Source: a virus
Virus record (IMG/VR): IMGVR_UViG_3300042876_001157
Coordinates: 1-42,375 of that record
Direction: 5' to 3' (one strand)
DNA: 42,375 nucleotides
The position numbers were made by a program, and so were the translations under genes. How positions within the stretch are numbered: position 1 is the first letter of the stretch; each line of letters starts with the position of its first letter. Shown here piece after piece: positions 14,645-23,053 of this stretch. The notes under the pieces are model-generated. The model did not search any database and had not been told where the DNA came from. It saw only the letters and a program-made list of their open reading frames with translations.

Positions 14645-15961
14645 CTACATCGCTCTCAGCACCTCGGCGACGAGGTGGATCCGCATGCGATCGACCTGCT
14701 CCTTCGGGACGCCCTCCTCGACGGCCTTCGAAAGCGCTCCGCTGATCGCCTCGGTCACCTTCGCCACGTTCGGGTCGCCCCCGGATCCGTTCACCCCGAG
14801 GGTCTTGTCGACGCGCCTGCCCAACGGCTTCGGCTCGTCCTCGATCGCCTTGACGCGCTTGTCGAGGCCTTCGACGGCCTCCTTCGGCGCCGCCGCCTCC
14901 GCGACCTTCTTGACCGCGTCCACCGCGGCGTCCGCGGCCGTCTTGGCCGCCTCCGACACCGCCGTCTTGGCCGCCTCGAGGATCGCCTCCGGAGACGTGG
15001 CCTTCGCCAGCGCGTCCTGCAGTTCCTCCAGCTTCTTCAGCCCCGCGGCGAGATCTCCCGCGAGCTTCGTCAGACCGTGCGCCTCGACCACCGACTTCAC
15101 GAGGGCGTCGACGTCCGCGCGCTTCACGAGATCGCCGACGTCTTGCGTCTTCGTCGGCTCGTCGGGTCCCGCACCGGGAACCTCGACCGGGTTCGCCGCC
15201 TCGTACTCGGCGGAGATCTTCCCGGTGATGGCGCCCCGGATCGCGCTCAGGATCGATTCCAGCGTCCAGGTGTCCGGCTCCCCCGGAAGGCTGAGCAGCT
15301 CGATCGCCAGCTGCTTGAGGGCCGCGATCGCGTCGTTCGCGGAGCCGATCGCCGCCATCGCGTCCTTCCGGAGCGAACCCTCGGCGTCGTCGTAGGCCTT
15401 CAGGGCCGCCTCGATCCGACCCCGCACCTCGTCGGTGAGCTCGACCTTCCAGGCGCTGGCGAACTTGCGAAGCTCGGAGCTGCCGTCCGCCTTCACGACC
15501 TGGAAGGTCGCCCCGTACATGCACGGGTTGTCGACGAGCGACCCCTCCGCGGGCACGGCCGTGTAGCGGGTCAGGTCGCCGTCCTTCCACCGCTTCGCGT
15601 ACGCGCCGCCGATCGAGAATCCGGTGTAGACGCCCTCCTGGACCTTGGCCCACTCCTGGTCGTCGACCACCTTGGCGCCGGCGAGCACCTTCTTCGCGGC
15701 GTCGTCGTACTCGATCGCGATGAACTTCCCCGCCGCGATCTTCTCGTGCATCGAGCGGAGGTTCCCCTTGCTCTCCTCCTGGCCTGCCGCGACGGTGGCC
15801 TTCTGGAACTGCTCGGACCACGCTTTGAAGTGCGGCACGGAGCTGGCGTAGTCGAAGATCTCCCGGCTCTTGTCCGGCGCCTCCTCGGCCAGCACGCCCC
15901 AGACCTCGCGCTTCACGGCATCGACCTTGGTGATGGGAACGAAGATCTTCATCGGGTCCAT
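14645..15961 (-). CDS. XkdF-like prohead protease fused to scaffold-like helical region, 438 aa
   Basis: Start at ATG 15961, six bases after GGAG. Residues 1-165 match the XkdF (peptidase S78-type) pattern. The opening (MKIFVPITKVDAVKREVWGVL, EEAPDKSREIFDY) is typical. GKFIAIEYDD, VLAGAKVVDDQEWAKVQEGVYTGFSIGGAYAKRW and ARYTAV-like EGSLVDNPCMYGATFQVV follow; the 'G.S.GG.....' and 'EvSlVd.P....a.f' segments are characteristic. Residues 230-438 are almost wholly helical and rich in Ala, Lys and Glu, as in scaffolding proteins. A single polypeptide would therefore scaffold the procapsid and later process it. It lies immediately before the capsid gene. Confidence 0.75.
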   Translation of the reverse strand: MDPMKIFVPITKVDAVKREVWGVLAEEAPDKSREIFDYASSVPHFKAWSEQFQKATVAAGQEESKGNLRSMHEKIAAGKFIAIEYDDAAKKVLAGAKVVDDQEWAKVQEGVYTGFSIGGAYAKRWKDGDLTRYTAVPAEGSLVDNPCMYGATFQVVKADGSSELRKFASAWKVELTDEVRGRIEAALKAYDDAEGSLRKDAMAAIGSANDAIAALKQLAIELLSLPGEPDTWTLESILSAIRGAITGKISAEYEAANPVEVPGAGPDEPTKTQDVGDLVKRADVDALVKSVVEAHGLTKLAGDLAAGLKKLEELQDALAKATSPEAILEAAKTAVSEAAKTAADAAVDAVKKVAEAAAPKEAVEGLDKRVKAIEDEPKPLGRRVDKTLGVNGSGGDPNVAKVTEAISGALSKAVEEGVPKEQVDRMRIHLVAEVLRAM

Positions 15962-15971
15962 CTGGATCTCC

Positions 15972-16325
15972 TTACCGCAGCGTGGGCATGCGGAACGCCC
16001 CGAGGGCGAGGGCAGCGTTCGAGACGTCCACGTAGAGACGCCCGAGGTCCTGTTCCTGGAAGAAGAAAGCGGGCTCCCAGCCACTGAAGTAGAGGCGCTG
16101 GTTGCCGGGAATCGCGACGGCCTTGGGCGGAACGACGGCGCCGTCGAAGGTCCGTGCGAACACGAAGCTGACGGTGTGCGGCGTTCCGCCCGTGTTGAAC
16201 ACGTGCAGGACGCAGTTCCCCGGGTCGCTCAGGTAATGCCCGTTGAGCGGGTCCCCGACGACGTTCGTGTACGTCACCGGCGCCGTGCGGATCATCGCGT
16301 TGATGGGAACCGCGCCCCTGGCCAT
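15972..16325 (-). CDS. Decoration-like beta protein, copy 1 of a local family, 117 aa
   Basis: Shares a clear pattern with the next two genes: a V-x-G-D-P-x-N-G-H-x-(L/I)-S block (here 23-33), then (C/V)-x-L-H-V-x-N (VLHVFNTGG) and a strand end with IPGNQRLYFSGWEP. The protein is beta-rich and lacks cysteine pairs or membrane helices. Position between the gp7-like and protease genes points to a virion surface or head-fibre role, but no named family is recognised. Confidence 0.6.
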   Translation of the reverse strand: MARGAVPINAMIRTAPVTYTNVVGDPLNGHYLSDPGNCVLHVFNTGGTPHTVSFVFARTFDGAVVPPKAVAIPGNQRLYFSGWEPAFFFQEQDLGRLYVDVSNAALALGAFRMPTLR

Positions 16326-16326
16326 C

Positions 16327-16683
16327 TCATCTCCTCGGAACGCGCACGGCGTAGCAGGTCATGGCGAAGTCGGCGGTGACCCAGACGAACCCGACGTCCG
16401 CGGGATCGCCCGTCGGCTGGGCGTAAGCCTCGGCGGGGAACGGTCCGAAGGCCTGGATCAGGCCCGCCGGGATCGTGATCACGCGATCGACAGCGTCCGC
16501 GAGGTCCGGCGGGGGTGGGAGGTGGAGGGTCACGTTGTGGGGTGAAGCGTCGGAGTTGAAGAACCGGATGAACACGTCGTCGCCGGGCGGGAACTTGTTC
16601 CCGTTGACCGTGTCCGCTGCCCCAGAGCTCGGCTGCACGCCGCTCGAGCTCGCCGTGTAGAAGTTCATGAGCGTCCGGGCCAC
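16327..16683 (-). CDS. Decoration-like beta protein, copy 2 of a local family, 118 aa
   Basis: GTG start at 16683. It shows the family pattern in a more diverged form: DTVNGNKFPPGDDVFIRFFNSDASPHNVTLHLP, then ITIPAGLIQAFGPFPAEAY, matching the IPxxxxxxFGPxP block of copy 3 and the first gene. Its stop is one base from the start of the next copy. Probably a head or virion surface component made by tandem duplication; function inferred from position only. Confidence 0.6.
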   Translation of the reverse strand: MARTLMNFYTASSSGVQPSSGAADTVNGNKFPPGDDVFIRFFNSDASPHNVTLHLPPPPDLADAVDRVITIPAGLIQAFGPFPAEAYAQPTGDPADVGFVWVTADFAMTCYAVRVPRR

Positions 16684-16687
16684 GGCG

Positions 16688-17449
16688 TCACTCCTGGTAC
16701 GGGAGGCGATAGGCCTTCACGCGGCCGTTCGCGCTCGTGACGTTCATGAGAACTTTTCCTTTGCGGTGGTCATCGGTGTCGTGGTTGTAGAGCTTCGGGT
16801 CCCAGCTCCCCGCGATCTCCTCGGGCGCAGCCGCTTGGACGACCGCCACGTAGTCGGAGATCGGCTGGCCGTCGAGCGTGAGCGGCGAGGCGAAGTTGTA
16901 GGAGATGTCCGAGCCCCCGACGTTGCGCACGTGAAGGACGACGTTGCCGTCGTTGTCGAAGGAGTGGTCGTTGGTCGCGTCGAAGGTGACCTCTCCCGTC
17001 CCCGAGCCAACCGCAACGCCGTCTCGAGTGATCGTGGTGACGGGGATGCCGATCCGAGGCGAGGCGCTGACGCCCGGCGCGAGAGGGCCCGACGGACCGC
17101 CCTGCCAGCTGAGGACGTATGCGCGCATCCGGAGCTGCGCGGAGTCGACGTTGAAGTCGGGACGCGCGCCGTACATCGACACCGGGTACGGTCCGACGAA
17201 GACCTGCCCGCTCGCGGGGATCGTGCACCGCTTGTTCGGGAGGGTGACGCCGTCCCAGTTGATCGCGGGGACCGCCTCGAACCAGTGCGAAGCCCCGGCG
17301 TCGAGGTTACGCACGTGGAAGAAGACCCGCCCGTTGTTCGGGGAGATGAAGTGCCCGTTCACGGGATCTCCGGTCACTTCCGAAGCCGACGCCCCGGCGA
17401 CGACGCCGCCTCGGCCGAGGAAGTTCACGGGGACGTTCACGGTTCCCAT
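16688..17449 (-). CDS. Decoration-like beta protein with two copies of the domain, 253 aa
   Basis: The first half (residues about 20-110) has GDPVNGHFISPNNGRVFFHVRN, VTLPNKRCTIPASGQVFVGPYP. The second half (about 130-245) has TNDHSFDNDGNVVLHVRNVGG, then the end of the fold. Both follow the same order of 'N-G/D-H', 'V-(F/L)-H-V-R-N', so the gene is an internal duplication. Together with the two neighbours there are four copies of the domain in a row. The function is probably virion decoration, by analogy with other repeated beta proteins in head modules. Confidence 0.65.
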   Translation of the reverse strand: MGTVNVPVNFLGRGGVVAGASASEVTGDPVNGHFISPNNGRVFFHVRNLDAGASHWFEAVPAINWDGVTLPNKRCTIPASGQVFVGPYPVSMYGARPDFNVDSAQLRMRAYVLSWQGGPSGPLAPGVSASPRIGIPVTTITRDGVAVGSGTGEVTFDATNDHSFDNDGNVVLHVRNVGGSDISYNFASPLTLDGQPISDYVAVVQAAAPEEIAGSWDPKLYNHDTDDHRKGKVLMNVTSANGRVKAYRLPYQE

Positions 17450-17452
17450 GGG

Positions 17453-17848
17453 CTACTTCGCCGTCCCGAGGGCATCGAACGTGAGCGACGGGGTGGAGCC
17501 GCCGGTGAAGGCCCACACGAGCCGGCCCGCGCCCGCCGGGGTGTGCTTGAAGACCCCGGAGTACTTCTCCGCGGTGATCGAGGCCTTGTTGTTGACGATG
17601 TTGACCTGGTTGGTGGCGACCACGAGGCTCGGGGGGATCACGAGGTCCGCCGGGAACGGATACCAGATCGTGCTCGCCTTCGAATCCGCGACCTCGAGCC
17701 AGAGGTCGAAGTCCGCCACGGTGCCGCTCCCCGCGGTGATGTTCACGGCGATCCAGAGCATCGTCCCCGTGAGGAGGTCGAACGGCTCGCTGTTCCCGCC
17801 GGAGGTGCGGGCCGCGGACTGGAGGATCTGGAACAACTTGAGCGCCAC
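17453..17848 (-). CDS. Beta-rich head-module protein, 131 aa
   Basis: Reads as alternating strands (MLWIAVNITAGSGTVADFDLWLEV, NQVNIVNNKASITAEKYSG, GRLVWAFTGGSTPSLTFDALG). It lacks the 'N-G-H' motif of the neighbouring duplicated family, so it may be a separate fold. GTG start at 17848, three bases after the stop of the gene before. Likely a virion surface protein; no family is recognised. Confidence 0.6.
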   Translation of the reverse strand: MALKLFQILQSAARTSGGNSEPFDLLTGTMLWIAVNITAGSGTVADFDLWLEVADSKASTIWYPFPADLVIPPSLVVATNQVNIVNNKASITAEKYSGVFKHTPAGAGRLVWAFTGGSTPSLTFDALGTAK

Positions 17849-17851
17849 GGC

Positions 17852-18070
17852 TTACCTCTCGCACCAGGTGTGCGCGAGCCTCGCCTCCGTCGGCGCGTGC
17901 TGCACCCACCCGCGGTAGACCGCGCCGCCCGGGGCCGTGAAGGCGACGAGCTCGAGGTCGTTCGGCCTGCCGGGAAGCTCCGCCTCGCGCTGGTCGAGGA
18001 TGATCGCCGGGTATGCGCGGATCCCGTCGGGGGTCAGGAGCTTGTAGAGGACGACGTCGCCGGTCTTCAT
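17852..18070 (-). CDS. Small SH3-like protein, 72 aa
   Basis: ATG at 18070 follows a GGAGGAA site after the gp7-like gene. The opening (MKTGDVVLYKLLTPDGIRAYPAIILDQREAE) is a pattern of a small beta-barrel: 'GDvVly......g....pAiv...'. The end has an HT-W-C motif. Similar short proteins lie near the head genes of many phages, but the role is unknown to me. Confidence 0.6.
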   Translation of the reverse strand: MKTGDVVLYKLLTPDGIRAYPAIILDQREAELPGRPNDLELVAFTAPGGAVYRGWVQHAPTEARLAHTWCER

Positions 18071-18082
18071 GCGTTCCTCCCG

Positions 18083-18994
18083 TCAGATTCCGGGCGCGTA
18101 GACGACCGCCCCGCGCACACAGTGCGGGTGGCCGAGGAGGTGCTGCTCGTACTGCTCGACGGTCCAGACCTGCCCGTTCGCCTGGCGGTCAAACTGGACG
18201 ACACCGATCGCGTCGCCATCGGGCTCGAGGGCGTCGTCGTCGTGCCCGTCGGGAATGCACCCGGGACCGTCGAGGATCCCGAGAAGATCGACGCCGGCGT
18301 CGCGGTAGACGACGGCCGCGCCCTTGCCGTACGCGAAGCCGGTCTCGGTACGCGCGATCTTCTCCGCCCGGGCCGTCCCGAACTGCGGGGCGAGCGTGCT
18401 GGCCAGCTTGCCGGGCGACCAACCGTCGTTGATGGCCTTCGTAACCGTCTCCCGGACGAAGGTGCGCGTGGTGTCGTCGATCGCGAGGAACGGGTTCGGG
18501 CTGTCGATCCACTGCCCGCCGATCCACTTCTTGCCGACCAGGTCCCCCGCGCGATCGCGCGCGTAGTCGAGCGCCGCCTTCGGGGGCTCGCCGAGCTTGA
18601 TCCCGAGGCTCGCGGCGGTCTCGGCCGCGCCGGCTCCGGCCGCCTTCATCGCGGCGTCCGCGAGGTCGTCCGCCAGGTCGCCGGGATCGTCGATCGGGAC
18701 CTCGCCGCTCGCCTTCTCCAGCCTCGCGACCGCCGCATCGAGCGCGGCTTCGTCGTCGTCGAGGAGCTTCGCGGCCCGCACCCACATCTCCAGGGCTTGG
18801 GGCGCGTCGGCATCATCGGGGAGCTGCTTCATCGCCCAGGTGATGACCATCGCCCCCTGCAGGGCGAGCCACCGCTCGAGGATCTTGCGCATCGCCGCCG
18901 CGGCCGCGTCGAGCGTGGCGGACGGCTCGAGCTCCCCCTTGCAGAGGTGGGCGTCGAACACCGATCGGACCTGTTCGGCCGTCGCCGGGCTCAA
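18083..18994 (-). CDS. SPP1 gp7/Mu F-like head morphogenesis (minor head) protein, 303 aa
   Basis: A long N-terminal extension in this frame is antisense or out of phase with the neighbouring gene, so I start at TTG 18994. That codon overlaps the upstream stop (TTGA) and has GAGGAG eight bases before it. The C-terminal half carries the family signature: EKIARTETGFAYGKGAAVVYRDAG, then LGILDGPGCIPDGHDDD, and HLLGHPHCVRGAVVYAP. The 'ARTE..., D.G.C..., G.p.HP.CrR' order is the classic gp7 domain. The N-terminal half is helical. Such proteins sit with the portal inside the head and may be ejected with the DNA. Confidence 0.8.
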   Translation of the reverse strand: MSPATAEQVRSVFDAHLCKGELEPSATLDAAAAAMRKILERWLALQGAMVITWAMKQLPDDADAPQALEMWVRAAKLLDDDEAALDAAVARLEKASGEVPIDDPGDLADDLADAAMKAAGAGAAETAASLGIKLGEPPKAALDYARDRAGDLVGKKWIGGQWIDSPNPFLAIDDTTRTFVRETVTKAINDGWSPGKLASTLAPQFGTARAEKIARTETGFAYGKGAAVVYRDAGVDLLGILDGPGCIPDGHDDDALEPDGDAIGVVQFDRQANGQVWTVEQYEQHLLGHPHCVRGAVVYAPGI

Positions 18995-19392
18995 TGGAGG
19001 AACTCCTCGACCGTGACGGGGGTCGGGACGAGCAGCGGCCTGCGCGTCGGGCAGCACTCGGGGCAGCCGCAGTGCGGACAGACGCCGCACGCGGCGCAGC
19101 AGGCGTCGTGCAGACGTGTGCACTTCGGACAGCGCGGCGCGGGGTCCTTCACGAACTGCTCGAACAGCCGCACCGCGTGCCCACCGTCGTGGTGCACCGG
19201 ACAGAGCGAGATCAGTTGGGGCTTCCACGGCCTACGAAGGCGGCGCCCCTTCCATCGGATCGCGCCGCGCCACTCCGGGTCGAACCGGACCCACGCGAGG
19301 CGCGTGGTGGGGACGGCGCAACCCGGCCAGTCGCACGGGAGCTCGCCGCTCGTCAGGCGGTCCGTGAGGTCGATTTGAGAGCGGACGATCAC
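18991..19392 (-). CDS. Cysteine-rich zinc-binding protein, 133 aa
   Basis: GTG at 19392 overlaps the upstream stop (GTGA). The N-terminal part has CDWPGC and CPVHHDGGHAV, and the end is packed with cysteines (RCPKC, DACCAACGVCPHCGCPECC), at least ten in the last 45 residues. Several zinc ions could be bound. The pattern could be a degenerate zinc-finger array for DNA or protein contact. It is embedded in the head operon, which is unusual for a regulator, so a role in portal or head assembly is possible. No named family. Confidence 0.6.
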   Translation of the reverse strand: MIVRSQIDLTDRLTSGELPCDWPGCAVPTTRLAWVRFDPEWRGAIRWKGRRLRRPWKPQLISLCPVHHDGGHAVRLFEQFVKDPAPRCPKCTRLHDACCAACGVCPHCGCPECCPTRRPLLVPTPVTVEEFLH

Positions 19393-19835
19393 GCCGCCTC
19401 CTTATCGACGACCGTCGTGAACGCATGGTGGGCCTCGTCGAACCATGCGTGGACTCGGAGCCTGCCTGAGGCGGCGGCCCGGTCGTGGTCGACCTGGAAA
19501 CACTCGGCGCGGGGGAAAACGATCTCTCGGACACCGAATCGGAAGGTGCTCTCGATCTCGATCCGGATGTGCTCGCCCGCCTTCCCGCCTTCCGTCACGA
19601 GTCCGAGCAAGTTCTCGTTGCACTGGGTGAGCGGGATCGTGACGTCCGCGTCGAACGCGCCCATCCACACCGGGTCGACAGAGTGGTCGTAGAAGACCTT
19701 CTGGACGTTGGGGGCGACGTAGAGCAAGGCATCCGCGGCCACCATCCCTAGGACGGTCGCGAGATCCCCACGGCGCATGCGAACGACGCCCGGATTCGGA
19801 GTGTGGATCCGGTTTCCTGCGAACTGGACGATCAC
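19389..19835 (-). CDS. Hypothetical head-module protein, 148 aa
   Basis: GTG at 19835 overlaps the portal stop (GTGA), and the stop overlaps the start of the Cys-rich gene. The protein is beta-rich and polar: VIVQFAGNRIHTPNPGVVRMRRGDLATVLGMV, DADVTIPLTQCNENLLGLVTEGG, HIRIEIESTFRFGVREIVFPRAEC, VHAWFDEAHHAFTTVV. Position directly after the portal points to head assembly. No recognised domain. Confidence 0.55.
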   Translation of the reverse strand: MIVQFAGNRIHTPNPGVVRMRRGDLATVLGMVAADALLYVAPNVQKVFYDHSVDPVWMGAFDADVTIPLTQCNENLLGLVTEGGKAGEHIRIEIESTFRFGVREIVFPRAECFQVDHDRAAASGRLRVHAWFDEAHHAFTTVVDKEAA

Positions 19836-21514
19836 GCTGTCACCCCCAGCGCCTTCTCGATCCGCTCGCGCACGTGCGCGGGGATCGCGGTGGACTCGAA
19901 TCGCCGCTGCGGCTTCCCCTCCTTCGCCCGCTTCAGCGCCATCCGGCGCCACTTCAGAAGGTCTTCGCGGAGGGCGACAGCGCGGCGCTGGAGCTCGGCC
20001 TGGAAGAGCTTCTCCGTCGGGGGCGGAGGCGCGTCCTCCTCCTCGGCATCGTCGGCAGGCTCCTCGCCGCCCTCCCCCGATCCAGGCGCGCCGCCGGCGG
20101 CGAGGAGTGCGGCCATCAGGTCCGCCTGCTCCTCCTTGCGCTTGAGGTCCTCCTCGATCGTGTCGAGGAAGATCACCTGCCCGGCCTGGGTGACGAGCAT
20201 CGGGCGCTTCGCCCACTCGCCCTCGTAGGGGTCTCCCCCGATCGCCTCGCGCCACTCGTTGAAGGTCTGGCCGCCTCCGTGGGTGTAGGCGACGTTCCGG
20301 CGGGCCACGACGTCTGCGTCCTCGACCTCATCCTCGAGCCAGCGGAATTGGACCTTGGTGAGGGCGAGACACCGCTTCAGGTACCGGTTGATGAACGACG
20401 CGATGAACTGTGCGACGGGGCGGACGCCGCCCTCGATCCCGGCCTGCTCCGAGGTCTCCGCGGTGCCGCGATTCATCAGCCGCACGAGGGGGAGCGGCGA
20501 GACCTGGAACGCGTAGCAGATCACCCGCGCGAGCCACTCGTTGAACTCGGGAGCCCAGTCACGGGTCTTCAGGATGTGGAGGGCGGCTCCCTCGCCCCCG
20601 GGCACGAACTTCAGCGCCCCGGCTCGCTTGTCCGTTCTGCCCTCCAGGAGCGCGTCGAAATACGCCTGGTATTCCTCGATCTGGTTCTGGTTCCAAGCCG
20701 CGGGCGCCGCGAAGAGCGCGTCCGGGAGGTTTCCCGACGTGTAGTAGCTGAGGTCGTCGAGGTAGCGCCGGAGCGCGAGGTTGACGGTCCACAAGACCTG
20801 CTCGACGTTGGACCGGCCGTACGGGACGTTCGGGCGGGCGTTGCGGGGCAGGTACCAGATCTCTCCAAGCAGGAACTCCGTCTCCGCGCGGCCGTGGGCG
20901 ACCTGCTGGAACGCGGGGTTCGGGGGGAGCGCGGGCTTCCCGCGGTCGTCGAGCAGGACCGCGATGGTCGCGCCGTCGATCTGTTCGAGGCCGATGGGCT
21001 TGCCCGCGCGCGTCATCCGTGGCGCGAGCGTCAGGGCGTCGGTGACGTAGATCTCCTCGATGATCTTCCCGAGCCAGGTGTCGAAGTCGACGTCGGCGAG
21101 CGGGTCGGGCATGTCGAGCCACGCCCGGGCGGCGTCGATCTCGGTCTGGACGTTCTGCTTCGCGAACTCCTTCCGAACTCCGACCTCCCACTCCATGCCG
21201 AGGATCTGCCCGCGGCAGTCCTGGAGCGCGATCTGCACGAGGTCGAACTCGGCGAGCGCACGCAGCTGCTCGAACGGGGTGAGCTTCGCGCCGGAGAAGA
21301 CGCGCGGCCGCGCCATGACGTTTCCGAACGGGGGCGGCACGAGCGCCCGCGGGGGCGTCCCGGGCTTGAGCGCCGGCTCCATCGGCTCGCCGGCGGGGAA
21401 CGGGTACGTGCCATCCGGGGTGATCACCGACACCGGGAGGCCGTTCGCCCCGAAGATTACGGGGTACCGCTCCTGCATCGAGGTGCGCGCGACGACGCCG
21501 GCGGGCTCACGCAT
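19832..21514 (-). CDS. Portal protein, 560 aa
   Basis: The length and order fit a phage portal (after the terminase, before the gp7-like gene). Visible hallmarks include MARPRVFSGAKLTPFEQLRALAEFDLVQIALQDCRGQILGMEWEV (helix bundle of the clip and wing), then ARAWLDMPDPLADVDFDTWLGKIIEEIYVTDALTLAPR and GRSNVEQVLWTVNLALRRYLDDLSYYTSGNLPDALF, where 'G.S.ve.v...v..al' is a portal signature. Near the C terminus, YAFQVSPLPLVRLMNRGTAETS and FNEWREAIGGDP also agree. The acidic end (GEGGEEPADDAEEEDAPPPP) is a flexible tail. It forms the DNA-entry ring. Confidence 0.85.
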   Translation of the reverse strand: MREPAGVVARTSMQERYPVIFGANGLPVSVITPDGTYPFPAGEPMEPALKPGTPPRALVPPPFGNVMARPRVFSGAKLTPFEQLRALAEFDLVQIALQDCRGQILGMEWEVGVRKEFAKQNVQTEIDAARAWLDMPDPLADVDFDTWLGKIIEEIYVTDALTLAPRMTRAGKPIGLEQIDGATIAVLLDDRGKPALPPNPAFQQVAHGRAETEFLLGEIWYLPRNARPNVPYGRSNVEQVLWTVNLALRRYLDDLSYYTSGNLPDALFAAPAAWNQNQIEEYQAYFDALLEGRTDKRAGALKFVPGGEGAALHILKTRDWAPEFNEWLARVICYAFQVSPLPLVRLMNRGTAETSEQAGIEGGVRPVAQFIASFINRYLKRCLALTKVQFRWLEDEVEDADVVARRNVAYTHGGGQTFNEWREAIGGDPYEGEWAKRPMLVTQAGQVIFLDTIEEDLKRKEEQADLMAALLAAGGAPGSGEGGEEPADDAEEEDAPPPPTEKLFQAELQRRAVALREDLLKWRRMALKRAKEGKPQRRFESTAIPAHVRERIEKALGVTA

Positions 21515-23051
21515 CGCGCTTGTCCCCCGCGGGCTGCGTGCGATCCCGGATCCAGGTCATCAGCCCTTCGTGCGTCTGCTGGCCGAAGGCGCGCGGGAGG
21601 TAGGTCAGGGCCTTGATGCCGTCGATGTGCAGCCCCGTGGATCCGGTGCCCTTGGGCTTCACGAGCCGCATCTGGTCGTGGTTCCGGATCTCGTACCGGG
21701 TGTGGAGCGCCTGCGCCTGGACCTCCCGCAGATCTTGATCCTGCGCGGGGTCGCCCCTCCAGAACTTGACCTTCCCGGCGTTGATCCAGGCGAGAAGCCC
21801 GTAGCAGTCGCTGGAGACCTCGGGCGCCGTCGCCTTGTACGGCTGGACCGCGGGAACCTGCTTCGCGAGCCCGAGCGAGACCGCCTCGCCGACGCCGCGG
21901 GCATCGCTCACGCCGCGACTGACGTTCCACCGCCTGCAGTAAGCCGCGAGTTCGGGAAGCACCGCCTGGTGCGAGCGGCCGATCCACCAGATGCCGTCGA
22001 CGATCCGGATCGACCGCCGCTCGAACTCGTCCGGGCGCTCGCGCGGATCCCACTCGAAGATCCACGCCATCGTGTAGTCGCGACCCGGCTCCTCGAGGAG
22101 CGCCTCGGCGTCTTCGAACTGCGCCTCCGACTCGCCGCCGAGGTCGATCACGACGCCGTAGCTCATCCCGGGGCGCGGGGCCGCAAGGCGGGGGTGGTCG
22201 CCGTTGAAGAGGGCGGAGCGCTGAAGGGCGTTGAGGTACGCGCCCATCGCGTCGACGGCGATCAGCCGGTACTGCGTGAGGATCACGGGGTGGTCCTCCC
22301 CCAGGTCCTTCACACGGGCCTCGTAGTGGCCGGCGTATGCGCGCGAGAGTTCGCACCAGATCTCGGCGGGGTAGACCATCAGGCGGTCCGTGCCGGCGTT
22401 CTTCTCGCGGTACTCCTGGAGCAGGTCGAGCTTGTCGCCGGCGACACCCCACAGGACCGTGGGAGCGTTCGTCGACGCGGTGAACGGTGCGAGATCCTCC
22501 TGGAACTTCCCGCAGTCGATCTTGTGGGCCTCGTCGACGGACAGCGCGATCGAGGCCGTGCCGCCGACGACGTTGGCGGTGGGGCCTCCCGACAGGAACT
22601 GGATCTGCGCGCCGCCGGACTCGTAGATGAACCCCTCGCGCTTCGACCAGCGCCCGAGGACGAGCGGGTCGTTCAGGAGGTGCTTTTCCAGCCGCAGCTT
22701 CGAGTTGATCAGCTGCGGGCGTAGCGTCGGCGCCGTCCGCACCCAGACGCTGCCGGGGATCCCGCGCCAGATCGAGAGCGCTCGGGCCTCGAGGAAGCCC
22801 TCGCACTCGTTCTTCCCGGTCTGCCGGGCCATGAGGACCGCGAGGATCTCGCCGTCGCGGTCGGCGACCGCACGCTCGACGCGGCGCACGATCTCGAGCT
22901 GCGGCAGCGGCAGACGTGAGTTCGCCTCGTGGGCCTCGAGGGGTCGGCCGAGCTGCGTCTCGCGCACGCGGTCGGCCTTCCCGAACATCAGGTGCCGGTG
23001 GTACTCGGGATCCGTGACGGCGGCGAGGCGCGTCGCGCGCGGCAGCGGCAT
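21507..23051 (-). CDS. terL: Terminase large subunit, 514 aa
   Basis: The start is set at ATG 23051, nine bases after GGAG and 2 bp after the stop of the small-subunit gene; 21 extra residues are possible from 23114 but would overlap that gene. Walker A is ARQTGKNE (75-82) and Walker B is IALSVDEAH (168-176), with HK in the following positions. A nuclease-type acidic residue lies in VIDLGG (301-306) and a second in SDARGVGEA (about 395). It is the ATP-driven motor that packages and cuts phage DNA. The portal starts 8 bases before this stop. Confidence 0.93.
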   Translation of the reverse strand: MPLPRATRLAAVTDPEYHRHLMFGKADRVRETQLGRPLEAHEANSRLPLPQLEIVRRVERAVADRDGEILAVLMARQTGKNECEGFLEARALSIWRGIPGSVWVRTAPTLRPQLINSKLRLEKHLLNDPLVLGRWSKREGFIYESGGAQIQFLSGGPTANVVGGTASIALSVDEAHKIDCGKFQEDLAPFTASTNAPTVLWGVAGDKLDLLQEYREKNAGTDRLMVYPAEIWCELSRAYAGHYEARVKDLGEDHPVILTQYRLIAVDAMGAYLNALQRSALFNGDHPRLAAPRPGMSYGVVIDLGGESEAQFEDAEALLEEPGRDYTMAWIFEWDPRERPDEFERRSIRIVDGIWWIGRSHQAVLPELAAYCRRWNVSRGVSDARGVGEAVSLGLAKQVPAVQPYKATAPEVSSDCYGLLAWINAGKVKFWRGDPAQDQDLREVQAQALHTRYEIRNHDQMRLVKPKGTGSTGLHIDGIKALTYLPRAFGQQTHEGLMTWIRDRTQPAGDKRDA

Positions 23052-23053
23052 CG

